Positions 10,236 through 20,800 of a DNA stretch of 64,000 nt are shown here, one piece after another. How positions within the stretch are numbered: position 1 is the first letter of the stretch; every line of letters starts with the position of its first letter. Under the pieces are notes generated by a model that was given only the letters and a program-made list of their open reading frames with translations, was not told the origin of the DNA and did not search any database. Location of the stretch: NCBI GenBank assembly GCA_001584585.1, contig LSYV01000027.1, positions 915,366 through 979,365 on the forward strand, in the 5' to 3' direction. This DNA is from Gonium pectorale (Eukaryota > Chlorophyta > Chlorophyceae > Chlamydomonadales > Volvocaceae). The position numbers were made by a program, and so were the translations under genes.

Positions 10236-12629
10236 GTGCGGGCGCGGGTGCAGTGGAACCGCGGGAATGGGGGTGCGGTGGGCAGTGGGCGGGACGATGG
10301 GCGATGGGTGGGGGGCCGGTGGGTGCGGGTTGGGTCGGCCGGCCTGCCAATCCAGCACCACCAGCTACCACCAAGCCAGCAGCGCGGGCGCCAGGAGCAC
10401 CGCTTGTTGGGGGACTTGCAAAAGGCACAGCTAAATGGGAACGGAATTGCGGGACAGCACATTCTCCTGCCGGGGGAGGCGGATCAGGATTGAGACGGGC
10501 AATGCAGCTGACGGAAAGGGGTGGGCATAGGGTAAGGGGGTCAGCTGCCACGGGGAGCACCGGGTGCGCATTCTGCCGGCTAGGGACAAGGGTCGCAACG
10601 CATTCTACCGATCGGCTGGCCATCGGTGGCGGCGACGGCGGGTTGGCGGCAGCAGCGGCGGCGGGGCCTACGACGGCTGGCTAGGAGGCCGCACCGGGCC
10701 GGGCCCGGCCGATCCCTGCCTTGCCCTGCTCTGGCGATCGCTGGAAGCTGTCCCAGAGGCCGCAAATGGCGGTAGGGCAGAGTAGGTGCGCTGTCAAGGG
10801 ACGCGCTGGTGGGAAGCTGGGCGGAGCTGGGCGCAACCCACCAGCTAAATTGCTGACAGGAGCTGGCCGGGGAAGGGCCGCGCGGTGCCGTTCGCTCGCC
10901 CCGTGCCTCGTCGCCAGGGCGGCTCAGCGATCTTTCGCCGGGAGCAGCCAGCCGTCTGCTCCCCGGGCTGGCGGTCTGGGCCGTGGGATTCCCTGCGGCG
11001 TAGCAGTTCAGGTGCGGTGCTGGCGACGTTGCCGACGCCGGGCGCTCCATCGGGCGCCGTGCTGTGCGTGTACGGCAAGGGCCTCGCCACTTCGCTGCAT
11101 CGCTCGTCCGCAGCGCCGCTGCTCTGCGACCTGCACCGCGTCGATTCGCGGCTGGGGGCTGGCGATTGGCTCAAGGGAGCTCGAAACGAAGGGAGAGCGC
11201 GGCAGCGAGAGAGAGTGAGCGTCGACAGGAGCAATAACTGGTACCCGATTTCAGAACCCAGCCACGTGCAAAGTTCGCGGCGTTTCGGTGGTTACATGTC
11301 GCAACGTAATCATTAGCATAGTCTACTTGAGGATGCTGGATGCACATCTGGCGCGTCGCCTCGGGGCGAGTGGAGTGCGTGGGCTGCCAGTCCCTCGGAC
11401 GACAGCGTCCACGCGCGTTGGACCAGGGCCTAGGTGTATGGCGCACTCACGAGAGAGGAGGTGTGTAAAGTACGGCGAAGTAAGTACGGCAGAATCATCC
11501 CATCCCAGGATACGGTACGGCTGTAGCATGACTACACGCTTGCAGATGAGCGCGCGCGTATGTTTGGGCTACGATTGCATTCGGTGAGGTTTCGCCGAAT
11601 GCTGTTGCGTGCCGCGCGCGCCTCTCGAGGCGGTCCTGTGGTTTGATCTTGGGCGCGCCTCCCAGTCGGCCAGCGGGATGTGAGTCCCATTGAAGGTTCC
11701 TGTTGGAGGCTGCACACGCTGGGAATGACACGAGTGGGACTGTGCATGTGCCCTGTCGCAGATTATGCGGGTATTTGAGCGCTTCGGCTGGGGACATTCG
11801 TCGTCGTCGTCCTTGCCTTTACATCGTCTCTCGGAATCGATTGTGGGGCGGCTACAATCGAGTCCGAGAGACGATATAGAAGCGCTACTTTGGGGCGGCT
11901 ACACATAAGTTGATGCGTTGGCGCGCCTGATGGCAAGAGGCGCCTGCAAGCGGGCGCACAAGTGGTGCAGCGGCAGTGCGGGTGATTGGGTGACTGTTGC
12001 TTGGCCCCTGAAATGAGGCAACGTCGGGCGTGTACCAGGCCTGTGTGCGAGAACAGCTAGTGTAGGGCGGCTGCCGAGGCTACCGCCGCGTCGCGAGGTC
12101 GGCTGCCATTTGCGCTGACCTCGCTTGCATGGGGCTACAAACTTACCAATGTTCAGCATACTATTTGTCAGCTGTTTGTTAACTGCGAGTGGGTGTGGTC
12201 GCCGCGCAAAAGCGCGCCCGCAGGGCCCTGTCGGACGGGGCCAGGAGCTTTTCGTACTGAGTCGGAAGCTTTGCCGCTGAGGGTTAACATCCCAAGCAGC
12301 CTAGGCGTGCTGCTACGCATGCAGCTGTACAGCGGCTGGGCTCACGGGATTGGGGAGCCGTTGTAGGTGGGTAGGGTTCGCCCGGTTCAGGGCCAGCCGG
12401 TTCAGGGCCAGAGCTAAGAAGTGAGGGTGCGGCTGTCTGGGTAGTGCCGGGCGAGTTTGGGTTTGAGCAACCGTGCCAAAGACCAGTTGAGGTGGAAGAG
12501 CTGTGCCGAACTCCTCGGTGTTTCCCCGTGGCCTTGGTTGCAACGAGTCGTTGGAGGTAGGGCCGTGCTGTTGGGCCGGTTGACGGTTAGGTACGGAATG
12601 GAGCGGGGCGAAGCCTAAGCTGCTGGCTG
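10236..12629. other. Long intergenic stretch
   Basis: Several open frames exist but none shows domains, conserved motifs or a coherent splice chain. Most are shadows of GC-rich DNA. The one clear structure is the hairpin at 11823-11875. Confidence 0.4.
11823..11875. repeat. Near-perfect hairpin, 22-nt arms
   Basis: Arm 1 (11823-11844) and arm 2 (11854-11875) are reverse complements at 21 of 22 positions and are separated by a 9-nt loop (ggggcggct). A 13-nt piece of the end of arm 1, the loop and the start of arm 2 (tggggcggctaca, 11844-11856) is repeated directly at 11891-11903. It could be a transcribed stem-loop, a small palindromic insertion, or a transposon end. Nothing in the sequence decides. 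Confidence 0.75.
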
Positions 12630-13033
12630 TTGTGTGGCGCACAATGCTTGGCCGGCTCCGCCTTTGCCGAATGTCGTATCGCACATAGCGTGATCAGTAC
12701 ATTTCAGTTCAGTTCTTGCATAGCGCGAAATTTTTGCCGTCCTTTTTGCCAGCGCCCAGAGTGCCGGCTAGCAGGGGAAGCCCGTGCGCCCACGGTGCCG
12801 TGCAACGACCTCGTGCTTCGTACCCCACTGGTTGATTCCACACGGCTCGGGAATCCTGACTTCATGAGGGAGGTGAATCGCGTGAGCCTACGCCAGGGCG
12901 CGAGGGGGTGTTTTGCACTCGCTGCTATGGGGGTCGGAAGCCAATCAGCTCGTGTGGCCTGCAGCTCCTCTGTGGGGAGCCTGTAATCGCCCTCTGCGTG
13001 AGATTGGGTCTCGACCACCCCGCTGCATACTAG

Positions 13034-13168
13034 GACGACACGTGCGCATACACGGCTGGCGGCTTCATTCCGTTGAAGTACGACAACACGTGGCTGCGTT
13101 GTACGACTGCCGGCTACGACAGTCCTTTGATGCCACCAGTGTTCAGCTGGGAAACTGACGCGACCTTC
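13034..13168 (+). CDS. Orphan terminal-exon-like segment
   Basis: After an AG acceptor (ctgcatactag, ending 13033) a 45-codon frame reads DDTCAYTAGGFIPLKYDNT, WLRCTTAGYDSPLMPPVF and SWETDATFARY, then TGA. The composition, balanced and aromatic-rich with no low complexity, looks like real protein rather than chance. I do not recognise the family. A further possible exon lies at 12720-12900 (PTVPCNDLVLRTPLVDST), but a joined model could not be supported. It may be a gene remnant. Confidence 0.3.
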
Positions 13169-13747
13169 GCCCGCTACTGACACGAAACGTACCCCATTTC
13201 TGGTTCTCTTTTTTTCACAGCAGACCGACGGTGAGACATCGGGTATCGGCTATACATCGGAGTAATCGGACCGGGACTTGGGGAGGTACCGGGTGACCAC
13301 GCCCTCGCCCGCCGGGAATGCTCCCGCCAGCCACAATGCAAAGCCACGAGCGCATCGCTTTAGAGCCTCCTTTTCTGCCTGCGCACAGATCCAGATCCAG
13401 CGTGTTCATCCTACAACTTCTTCAAATAATGGTAATGGCCTGCATCGCACCCACCGCGGCATCACTTCTGCCTCCCATCGACACCGCTGTGAGGCGCCAA
13501 GCCGAATCAGCCGTATCACTGCACGTAGTACAGCACGAAAGCCCCTGATATGATCAATGTTGCGTTGACCGCCTCACTGCGCCGGATCGTCACCAGTCGC
13601 CCTGCCTCGCATTTGGCCGGGCAGCACCTCGTGGAATCACCATCCCTTCCCCCGCCCAACCAGGCCAAGATCGCCACAAGCTCTTCCATTGCATATGCGA
13701 TTCAGTGTCCTCGACGCGACCCGTTTGCCTTCTTTCTTATCCCCCAG
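13169..13747. other. Unassigned stretch
   Basis: No convincing exon. Short open frames on the plus strand at 13278-13553 do not splice sensibly into neighbours. Confidence 0.35.
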
Positions 13748-14014
13748 GCGAACCAGAGCGAGGCGCTACTGCGCTTGGTCGGGTCCATCGCCCAGGCGCC
13801 TCCTTCGTGCTCGACGGCGGAGATGCAGGAGCGCACGGGCCCGCAACGGCAGAATGAGGCCTTTGCTCTCACTGTCTCGACTGTCGCCTCCGCCACACCT
13901 GCGGATTGCCCACCGCCGCCGCTCTGCCGCCCGCCCGTCCGGCTGCCGGCTGGCGCCTTGCTCAAGCAGGGCTCAGCTCAGCCGGACGGCGAGTCGTTCC
14001 TCCGCGTCGTCAGC
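13748..14014 (+). other. Candidate internal exon, unknown gene
   Basis: This segment is bounded by a CCCCCAG acceptor and an AGC|GTGAGT donor. It is open for 89 codons (ANQSEALLRLVGSIAQAP at the start, LKQGSAQPDGESFLRVVS at the end). No domain is recognised, and no partner exons could be identified before the start of the BTB gene's 3' region. Confidence 0.3.
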
Positions 14015-14339
14015 GTGAGTCGCGCGTGCCACGCACCCGGGGGCAGAGGGCGTGATGCGCGTGCAGTCGGTTGGTAGGGCCTGTTGGCACGCATGCACCC
14101 TGCCGGTGCCTGGGTAATGATTGGATGTGCGCTTTGTAACGCACTATTGCAGCCGTTGCACACTTGGTAGCCGCCAATTCACATAGTCGTGCACGTTTAC
14201 GCCTTGCTCTGTACCCGCCCGCCCTATTGGAAACGTCGCGCCTTCGGGCGTGTATGACCGTAGAGGCGGGCTCCCTCTTTCTCTGCAGATTTATCGTTTT
14301 TATGCACTTACACGCGCGCCATGCTTTCCTGGCCCTTAC

Positions 14340-14375
14340 CCCTTAAATTGACCCTTAAATTGGCCCTTAAATTGA
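14340..14375. repeat. Three tandem 12-bp units
   Basis: Three consecutive copies of cccttaaattg[a/g], an AT-rich simple repeat in otherwise GC-rich DNA. Confidence 0.8.
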
Positions 14376-14564
14376 CAGGGACGTCCAACAGTCGACCTTG
14401 TCGGCAATCGGCACCTACCCCTGGGCACAAACCCTCTGTCTCAACTCGCCTACCCGCCATATGCACCCCTTCTTGCTGGCAGACTCCAGTCCGGTGTGCC
14501 TCAATTGGTGAACCATCATGATACAGACGCTACGACAAAGTTGTGCAATTGCGTGACTGTAACT

Positions 14565-14580
14565 CGGGTCCTAGGACCCG
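14565..14580. repeat. Perfect 16-bp palindrome
   Basis: The string cgggtcctaggacccg is its own reverse complement. It lies just beyond the 3' end of the BTB gene. No function can be assigned. Confidence 0.7.
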
Positions 14581-14725
14581 GCGGGAGCGGCGGATCGGAT
14601 CGGACCTTGTGCGAGCTGCGCCACTGCTCGGGCCACGTAAACATGCCACACTTTCTCATGGTAGGTGACGTTTCAGCGACGCGCAGCGACGAAGGAACCC
14701 AGTGCATGCAACCGGCCGCGTGGGA

Positions 14726-16790
14726 CTACCTTGACGCGCTGAGTGGCAGCAGAACCAGCCGGCCTGTGATCTTGCCCTTGTGCAGGTATGCAGACCAGGA
14801 GCGCAGCAAACTGCCGCCGCCGCCTTCTGCCGTGCCCTCGCCACCGTGCTTCAACGGCATAGCATAGGGAAAACCCATGCCAGTGCCAACGCCGAAGAGC
14901 TCCGACGCGTCGAGTGTTTGCGCAAAGGCCACCTCCCGCACGCCGTCGCCCCGCCAGCGGTCCACCTCCAGCCTGGCCCCGACCTGGGCCAGCGCCATCA
15001 ACCGGTCGCCCGTTGTGAACGCTTCCAGGCCGTAGGCCGCCGGCAGGCCGCAGTACAGGCTCGGCCCCGTGGCCACGGCCCCGTGGGTGAGCGTTATGAA
15101 TGGCTGCCACTCGAGGCCGTGGGCCGACATGGCGTCCAGGCCGTTGTCCAGGGACCCGAACAAGCGGATCGTGCTGCCCGGCAGCAGGTCCCGCAGCTTC
15201 CGCAGCAGCTTGTCCTGGCCGATGGACCACCCAAAGCTGGAGTACTGCTGCGGCCGCCCGGGAGGCCCCGGAGCCGCCATCGTCGGGCATTGGCGGCGCG
15301 GTTTGGTGCTGAACCAGGTGGCCTGCAGGTCATACGCCTTCGCTGCATGTACACGCAGCCGCTCGTACTTTTTCTGCGACGACCCAGCAGCCGCGCAGCA
15401 GCTGGCGAGGAGCACTGCGTCCGCGCAGGTGATGGGGAACCAGCCGAGCCCTCCCGAGCCTGTCCGCTTGCGGCACGATACACGCATGCTCCGCGCACAT
15501 GCGAGCATCGGCAGCACGGCGCCAGCAAAGTCGGGGCTCAGCTGCGCCAGCCGCACCAGCCGGCACAGCCGCTCCACCGCCTCCGCGTCCGCCGCGCCGC
15601 CGCCGCCATTCGCCTCGACCCACGCCGCCAGCATCAGCAGGACGCTGTCCTCGACGTCGGTGCCAAAATCGTCCGACTCAAGCAGCGCCTCGAGGCACTC
15701 CGCCGGCAGCGTCAGCAGCTGCCGCCGCAGCTCCGGCGTGTTGAGTGTCCGTAGCGCACCACCAAAGTGGGACACGAGCCGGGCCCTGGCTGTCGACACG
15801 ATGGCGGCAAAGGCAGGCTCCAGGGCCGGGTCGGGCCAGAGTCGAATGTTTCCGTACAACTCCAGAGCCGCAGGGCAGCCACCGCTGCCGCTGCAGCCAG
15901 ACGTTCTCGCCGCCGCCAACATGCTCTCGATGGCAGCAAGGCACGCCGCTGCGCAGCCCTCCAGCTGCAGGTACTGGCCCTGCCGGTACAGTTCCAGCAC
16001 CTCCCGTACGCCGCTGCCCGCCGCCACCTCCCCTGTGTAGGCGAACCGGATGGCGGCGCGGGCGCTGGGCACCTCCTCCGGGCCGCCCAGCGGCACCCGA
16101 ATGACGGGCAGATCGGCTACATGGCCCCCCGCAGCGCCACCGCTGCCGCAGGCGGCTGGTGCTGCTGCGGCGGGCGGCGCCGGCTGCCGTTGGGCACGGC
16201 CGCCGCTCTGCGCGCTTGAGTTTAGGGTGTTGGCTGCCATGTTGGCAAGCTGCGGTAGGGGGAAGAAGGGAGTAGAGGTTTAAAAGGTAGGGCCCGGCGA
16301 TGGGCCGCGCAAGACCTGGGGTCGGCGACTTGTGGCTTGGGGAGTGGCCAGGGACGACCGACCGACCAATATGCCGCTAACTCATACAACAGTCAAAAGC
16401 ACATCTGGTATTTTAAGCTTTGTAGGGAGGCCGCCCGCGCACGTAGGATGGCTCCTCACGCCCGCATGTGGTTTGGATGACCCGCGGGTCATCACTCGCT
16501 TCATTCGATCTCTTCACGCGAAGTCAGCTACGTACACATGCATGCATCCGTACCTTGGAGGAGAACCAGCTGGAAGCGAGTCGTAAAACCGTCATGTGTG
16601 CAGGCAGCGGCTCCGCCAGGGCCTCACCAACCACCGTCGGCGACTGGGCGCGCCTGGAGCCGGCGGCGGGCCCCGCCTCGCGGACGAACAGGACAGAGCA
16701 GTCCGCGCCACACGCGCTCGCAAACAGCCCGCCTAGGGCAGCCGCAACCTTCGGATTGAACGGAGGCATGGTGGGATACTTTTCAGGCAC
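14726..16790 (-). CDS. BTB/POZ-BACK domain protein
   Basis: A two-exon minus-strand gene: exon 1 is 16790-16554 and ends SSWFSSK|GTACGG; exon 2 is 16249-14726, after a CCGCAG acceptor. Phase is 0 and the product is 586 residues. Exon 1 holds the first half of a BTB domain (CGADCSVLFV, then PAHMTVLRLASSWF). Exon 2 finishes it (ARAAIRFAYTGEV), followed by a BACK-like helical region at about 190-290 (LPAECLEALLESDDFGTDVE) and a 250-residue C-terminal region I do not recognise. BTB-BACK proteins usually act as substrate adaptors of CUL3 ubiquitin ligases; that role is family inference here. The first ATG (MPEK) or the one seven codons later (MPPF) could be the start. It is divergent from the SET gene. 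Confidence 0.85.
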
Positions 16791-17858
16791 GCTGGAAGAG
16801 GCGCGTGGGGGGGATCGGGTCAGTGCGGTGGATGGTCCTGGGGGGGTCCTGGTGCAGGCGCGTCGCCACGATGCTGGAATGCAGGCAGCGATCGGTTTAA
16901 GGTTAGTTACCCGTTATGCGGGCGTGAGTCCAAGGCCCGGGCACGCTCGTCGCGCTCACAGGCGGCCCACGGGTACCTCCTCGCACCCTCGGACGCTAAT
17001 TATGTAAACGCGCTACTTTGCGCGCTCCCCTGTTTTGGACTACGTGTTTGATGAAGCGCACTGCGGCCTCGCGGTCCGGGAACCCGATCCAGGGGACAAC
17101 ACGTTTCGCGCATGAGAGCCGGGCTTTCCTCAGCACGAGACTGAGTTTCTGGTTCGGGCCGACAGGCACAGTCCCAAGCCATCTACTAGAGCCTCGCAAT
17201 GTATCCTGTGCGTCCGGTGCCCACCTCCCGCCGCGAATCCCTGGACTGTGCGCTGCCGCCCCTTGCCTCCAGTCACCACCTTTGTCGCCCATTGTTTGCC
17301 GCTGGTCCTTTGGGTCTCAAAGTCAGAACTCCGCATACCACTGCGCTTGGCCTGCCTCGCGTGTAGCTAGCCGGTCAGGCAGCAGGGCGTGCAGCCGACA
17401 GTGCTGGACCAGCCTCCTGCCGCTACCGCATGCAACCCCGGCGGTTGACCCGCCGCTGCCGCGGTCAGGGCAAGGGCCGGGTTAACGCCATGACAACAAT
17501 CTGGTTGGGTTTGGACCGGTCTCAAGATCAGATCACAGCTAAAACGTGCTGGCCTAACTTACCTCTGATCTACCCCGTGAAACCCACCCCACTCAGCTCC
17601 AACGAGCAGTCGGACACTCCGCCTGTCCCCGCTCCGCTCCTGCCCGGCCCTCCCCACCCCATTCGGCTACGCTCTGCTCGATCCGTCCAAGAAGGGGACA
17701 CATAATGAAGGGGTGGGGAGGGGTGGGGGGGATCAGTGCTGAGGTCTGGAGTTCGTGGCTACGTCGGTTGGTACGACACAGCAGTAGCCGTTGCCAGGAC
17801 GCAGATGACCTGCACAGTGACGGATCAAGATGACAGCAAATCCATATGCTCTGTGCCG
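16791..17858. promoter_or_regulatory. Divergent intergenic region (BTB minus / SET plus)
   Basis: About 1.07 kb between two divergently transcribed genes, so probably carrying both promoters. No TATA box or repeat stands out. A minus frame at 17292-16996 (PWIGFPDREAAVRFIKHVVQN before a stop near 16996) looks protein-like and is treated as a separate observation. Confidence 0.35.
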
Positions 17859-20800
17859 ATGTATACGCCGTTACGACCCTCTCCAAGCCGAAGCGTCTGC
17901 TCAGTACTCTCGTCGCGCGTCCGACGCTGTCCACAACAATGGCAGGCTTTGGTTCACGTCAATGGCTCCAGCTCCGATGAAGAATTATTTACTTGGGCGA
18001 AGCTCCGGGGTGCGGTCGAATGCTGCATGCTGCACCTCTGAAGGATCAAACGATTGTGCGCAATCACTTTGTAGGCTCTCAAGGCGTCGATAATGTGCGA
18101 TGCGAACATGGTGCCGGAGGAGAGCGGGGCTTGGTGGCGGCTCGGGTAAGTCAGGGTTTCGGCGTAGGGTCGCTGGGCTGAGTCGTCGCTCAGAGGTCCA
18201 TGTGAGAGTCCGACACTCGCGCTTCGTGCCTGTTGCAGGATTTCGCGATGGGGGCGACGATCCTCGAGGTACCGCTAGAGCTGACCGTCTGTGTATACCC
18301 GACCGACGATGACCCCCACTGGCCGGTGCGGAGCATGTCGGTGCCGAAAGGTGGAGTGTGTAGGAACACGATGCTTAGGGGCCCATAGGGCTTAAGCCAC
18401 GACACTGCGCCTGCGGGGCAGGGGCATGGCTGGGGCTGAATGGGATTGACCACGCGGCGCCCACCCGACCCCGTCCTCGCGCTCCACTTCACTGCTGCAG
18501 CAGCTCACATTCGCCTTTCGTGTTGCGCCCATTGTCGTAGCCAGACCCGACTGGCAGGGGACCTTGCGCTTGTGCCTCTCCCCCGCCCGCCCCCAGGGCG
18601 CCGCCCGCGGGCCCGGCAGCGTGCGCCTCGCCGACCGGTTGCTCCAGCTGATGGCGGCGGAGGGGCTTCTGCGCAACGGGCCCGAACAAGAGCCCGAACC
18701 CAGCACCACCTCCTCCTGCTTCCGCTCCTCCTCCAGCGGCAGCTCTGGCGCCGCCGGCAGCCGTGGCGGCGAAGGCGGCGGCAGCGGATGGGGCCCCTAC
18801 CTGCGCTCCCTGCCGTCGACCCCGCCCGCCATGATCCTCGGATTTACCTCGCCCGCCCACCTGGCGGCGCTGGAGTACCCGCCCCTGGAGCGCGCCGTAC
18901 AGTCGTACCGATCCATGGCGACGGAGCTGTACGAATTAGCCGGCGGCAGCGCCGGGGGCCTGGGCGGGGCGACCCTGGAGCAGTTCATCTGGGCCCTTGC
19001 GGTAGGTTCCAGGTCTCGGCCAGGGCCTGACGAGCTGCGTCCAGCCATCCTCATGGGGCAAGAAGCGAAGAAACCTTCACGTCCACCTACCCCCAAGCGC
19101 CCGGACCTTCGGCCCCTTCCCTACGTGCTCTCCCTCCCGGCGTGCTGCCTGCCTATTGCTGCCATCGCCGCCCCGTTGGCCCTTGTGGACCGTGGGCTCC
19201 CCTCCCTGGTCTCGCCAACGCTCTCCCGGGGCTGCAGCCACCCACGCCGGCACCCTGGTCCAGACGCTCGTTCCCATCGTGCCCGCCCAAACCCTCGTTC
19301 CCCAAACTCCCTACCCCTCGGCTGGCGCACACGCACCGTCCACTCGCCTGCGGTCCGGACTCGCTTACCCCATCGACCACGCGCATTGGGCGCGCCGTGC
19401 GCCCTTTATTCTACTCCGCCCCCGCCCTGCCTGACCCACGGGTCGCAGATCGTGGGCTCCCGCTGCCTCGCAGCAAACATGCTCCTCCTCGCCCTGCTGG
19501 CGCCTCCGCCTCTGCCGTCAGCTGAGGGGGGCGCAGCGGAGGGCACAGCAGTAGCCACCGCTGTCGCCCCGTCTTGCCAACGCCCCTCCTCCGTGCCGGT
19601 GGCCCACGCCACGGCGACCCCGGCGGGGGCACCTGCTGCGGTCCCGGAGGCCCTGCCGGAGGCTCTGCCGGATGCGGATGCGGGACTAGACTCCCCGCTG
19701 GCACCCCTGCAGCTTTCTCTCCTCAGCCTGGTGGCTGGGCAGCGGCTGCCGCCGCCGTCATCGTCGCCGTCGGTTCCCACGAGCGGCACGCTCAGGGCCG
19801 CCGCCACCGCTGTCGCTGGCGCCGCCGGCGCCATGGCAGGCGCTTCATGCGCCGGGGAGCAGCATTCAACCTTGGCTCTCGATGTCGACCGCGGCGATGG
19901 CTGGACCGCGAATGCATCGCGGGCGCTGACGGCTGCAGGCGCTGCGCCACCCGCGCCGTCGGCAGCGACGGCGCCGGCGCTATCGGCCGCGAAGGCCGGC
20001 GGCTGCGGCGAGCTGCGCATGCTGGTGCCGCTGCTGGACCTGATGAATCACCGAGGGGCGCGGAGGGTGGGCGGGCGGTATGGCGGCGGCGGCGATGGCG
20101 GCGGCGGTGGCGGCGGCGGTGGCGGCGGCGGATCTGAGCGGCTGGTGTGGGAGGCGAACGTCAGGTGCGACTCCTGGATGCGGGCGGGTTGCGGGGCTGG
20201 GAGGGCCGAGGAATGGGGAAGCGGGGGTGGTGAAGCCCGGAGGCGGTGGAGGGCGAAGGCCAGGGTGTGTTGTGCGTCCACGGGTGTGTGGTACCTGCAG
20301 GCAAGTGTCATGCACGGTTTGGTGGGGGGGGGGGCCGTGGGTAAACAATGGCTCGTGCGATCAGGCCCAAGATTGTTCAAATGTCTACAATGTCATGCAA
20401 TCCAACTGCTACCCCGGTCTCGCACATTCTCAGGTGGGAGCTGCGGCCTCCAGCGGCGGCCGCACCTGACAGCCACAGCGGCGCCTGGGATCGCTGCGGC
20501 TCAGCAGCGGCCGCCGCGGTGCCTCAGGCACCACATCTGGGACCTTCTCTGCAGCCACAGTCACAGGTACAGCCGCAATCACAGTCACCTTCTCAATCGT
20601 CACAACCGCCTGAACTGTCGTCAGCCCAACCGCCCAGCGGTTGGCGGGTGGCAGTTGTCGCCACCTCGCCGCTGGCGACGGGCCAGGAGCTGCTCCTCTG
20701 CTACGACGTGGACGGCAGCAACGACGCTTTTGCCCTCCACTACGGCTTCGTGCCGTACTTTAGCCCCAAGGATGCCGTACAGCTGTACGACAGCCTGGAA

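Larger units (their letters stand above)
14015..14725. other. 3' flank of the BTB gene and unassigned DNA
   Basis: Holds the 12-bp tandem repeat at 14340-14375 and a 16-bp palindrome at 14565-14580. No gene is supported. Confidence 0.4.
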
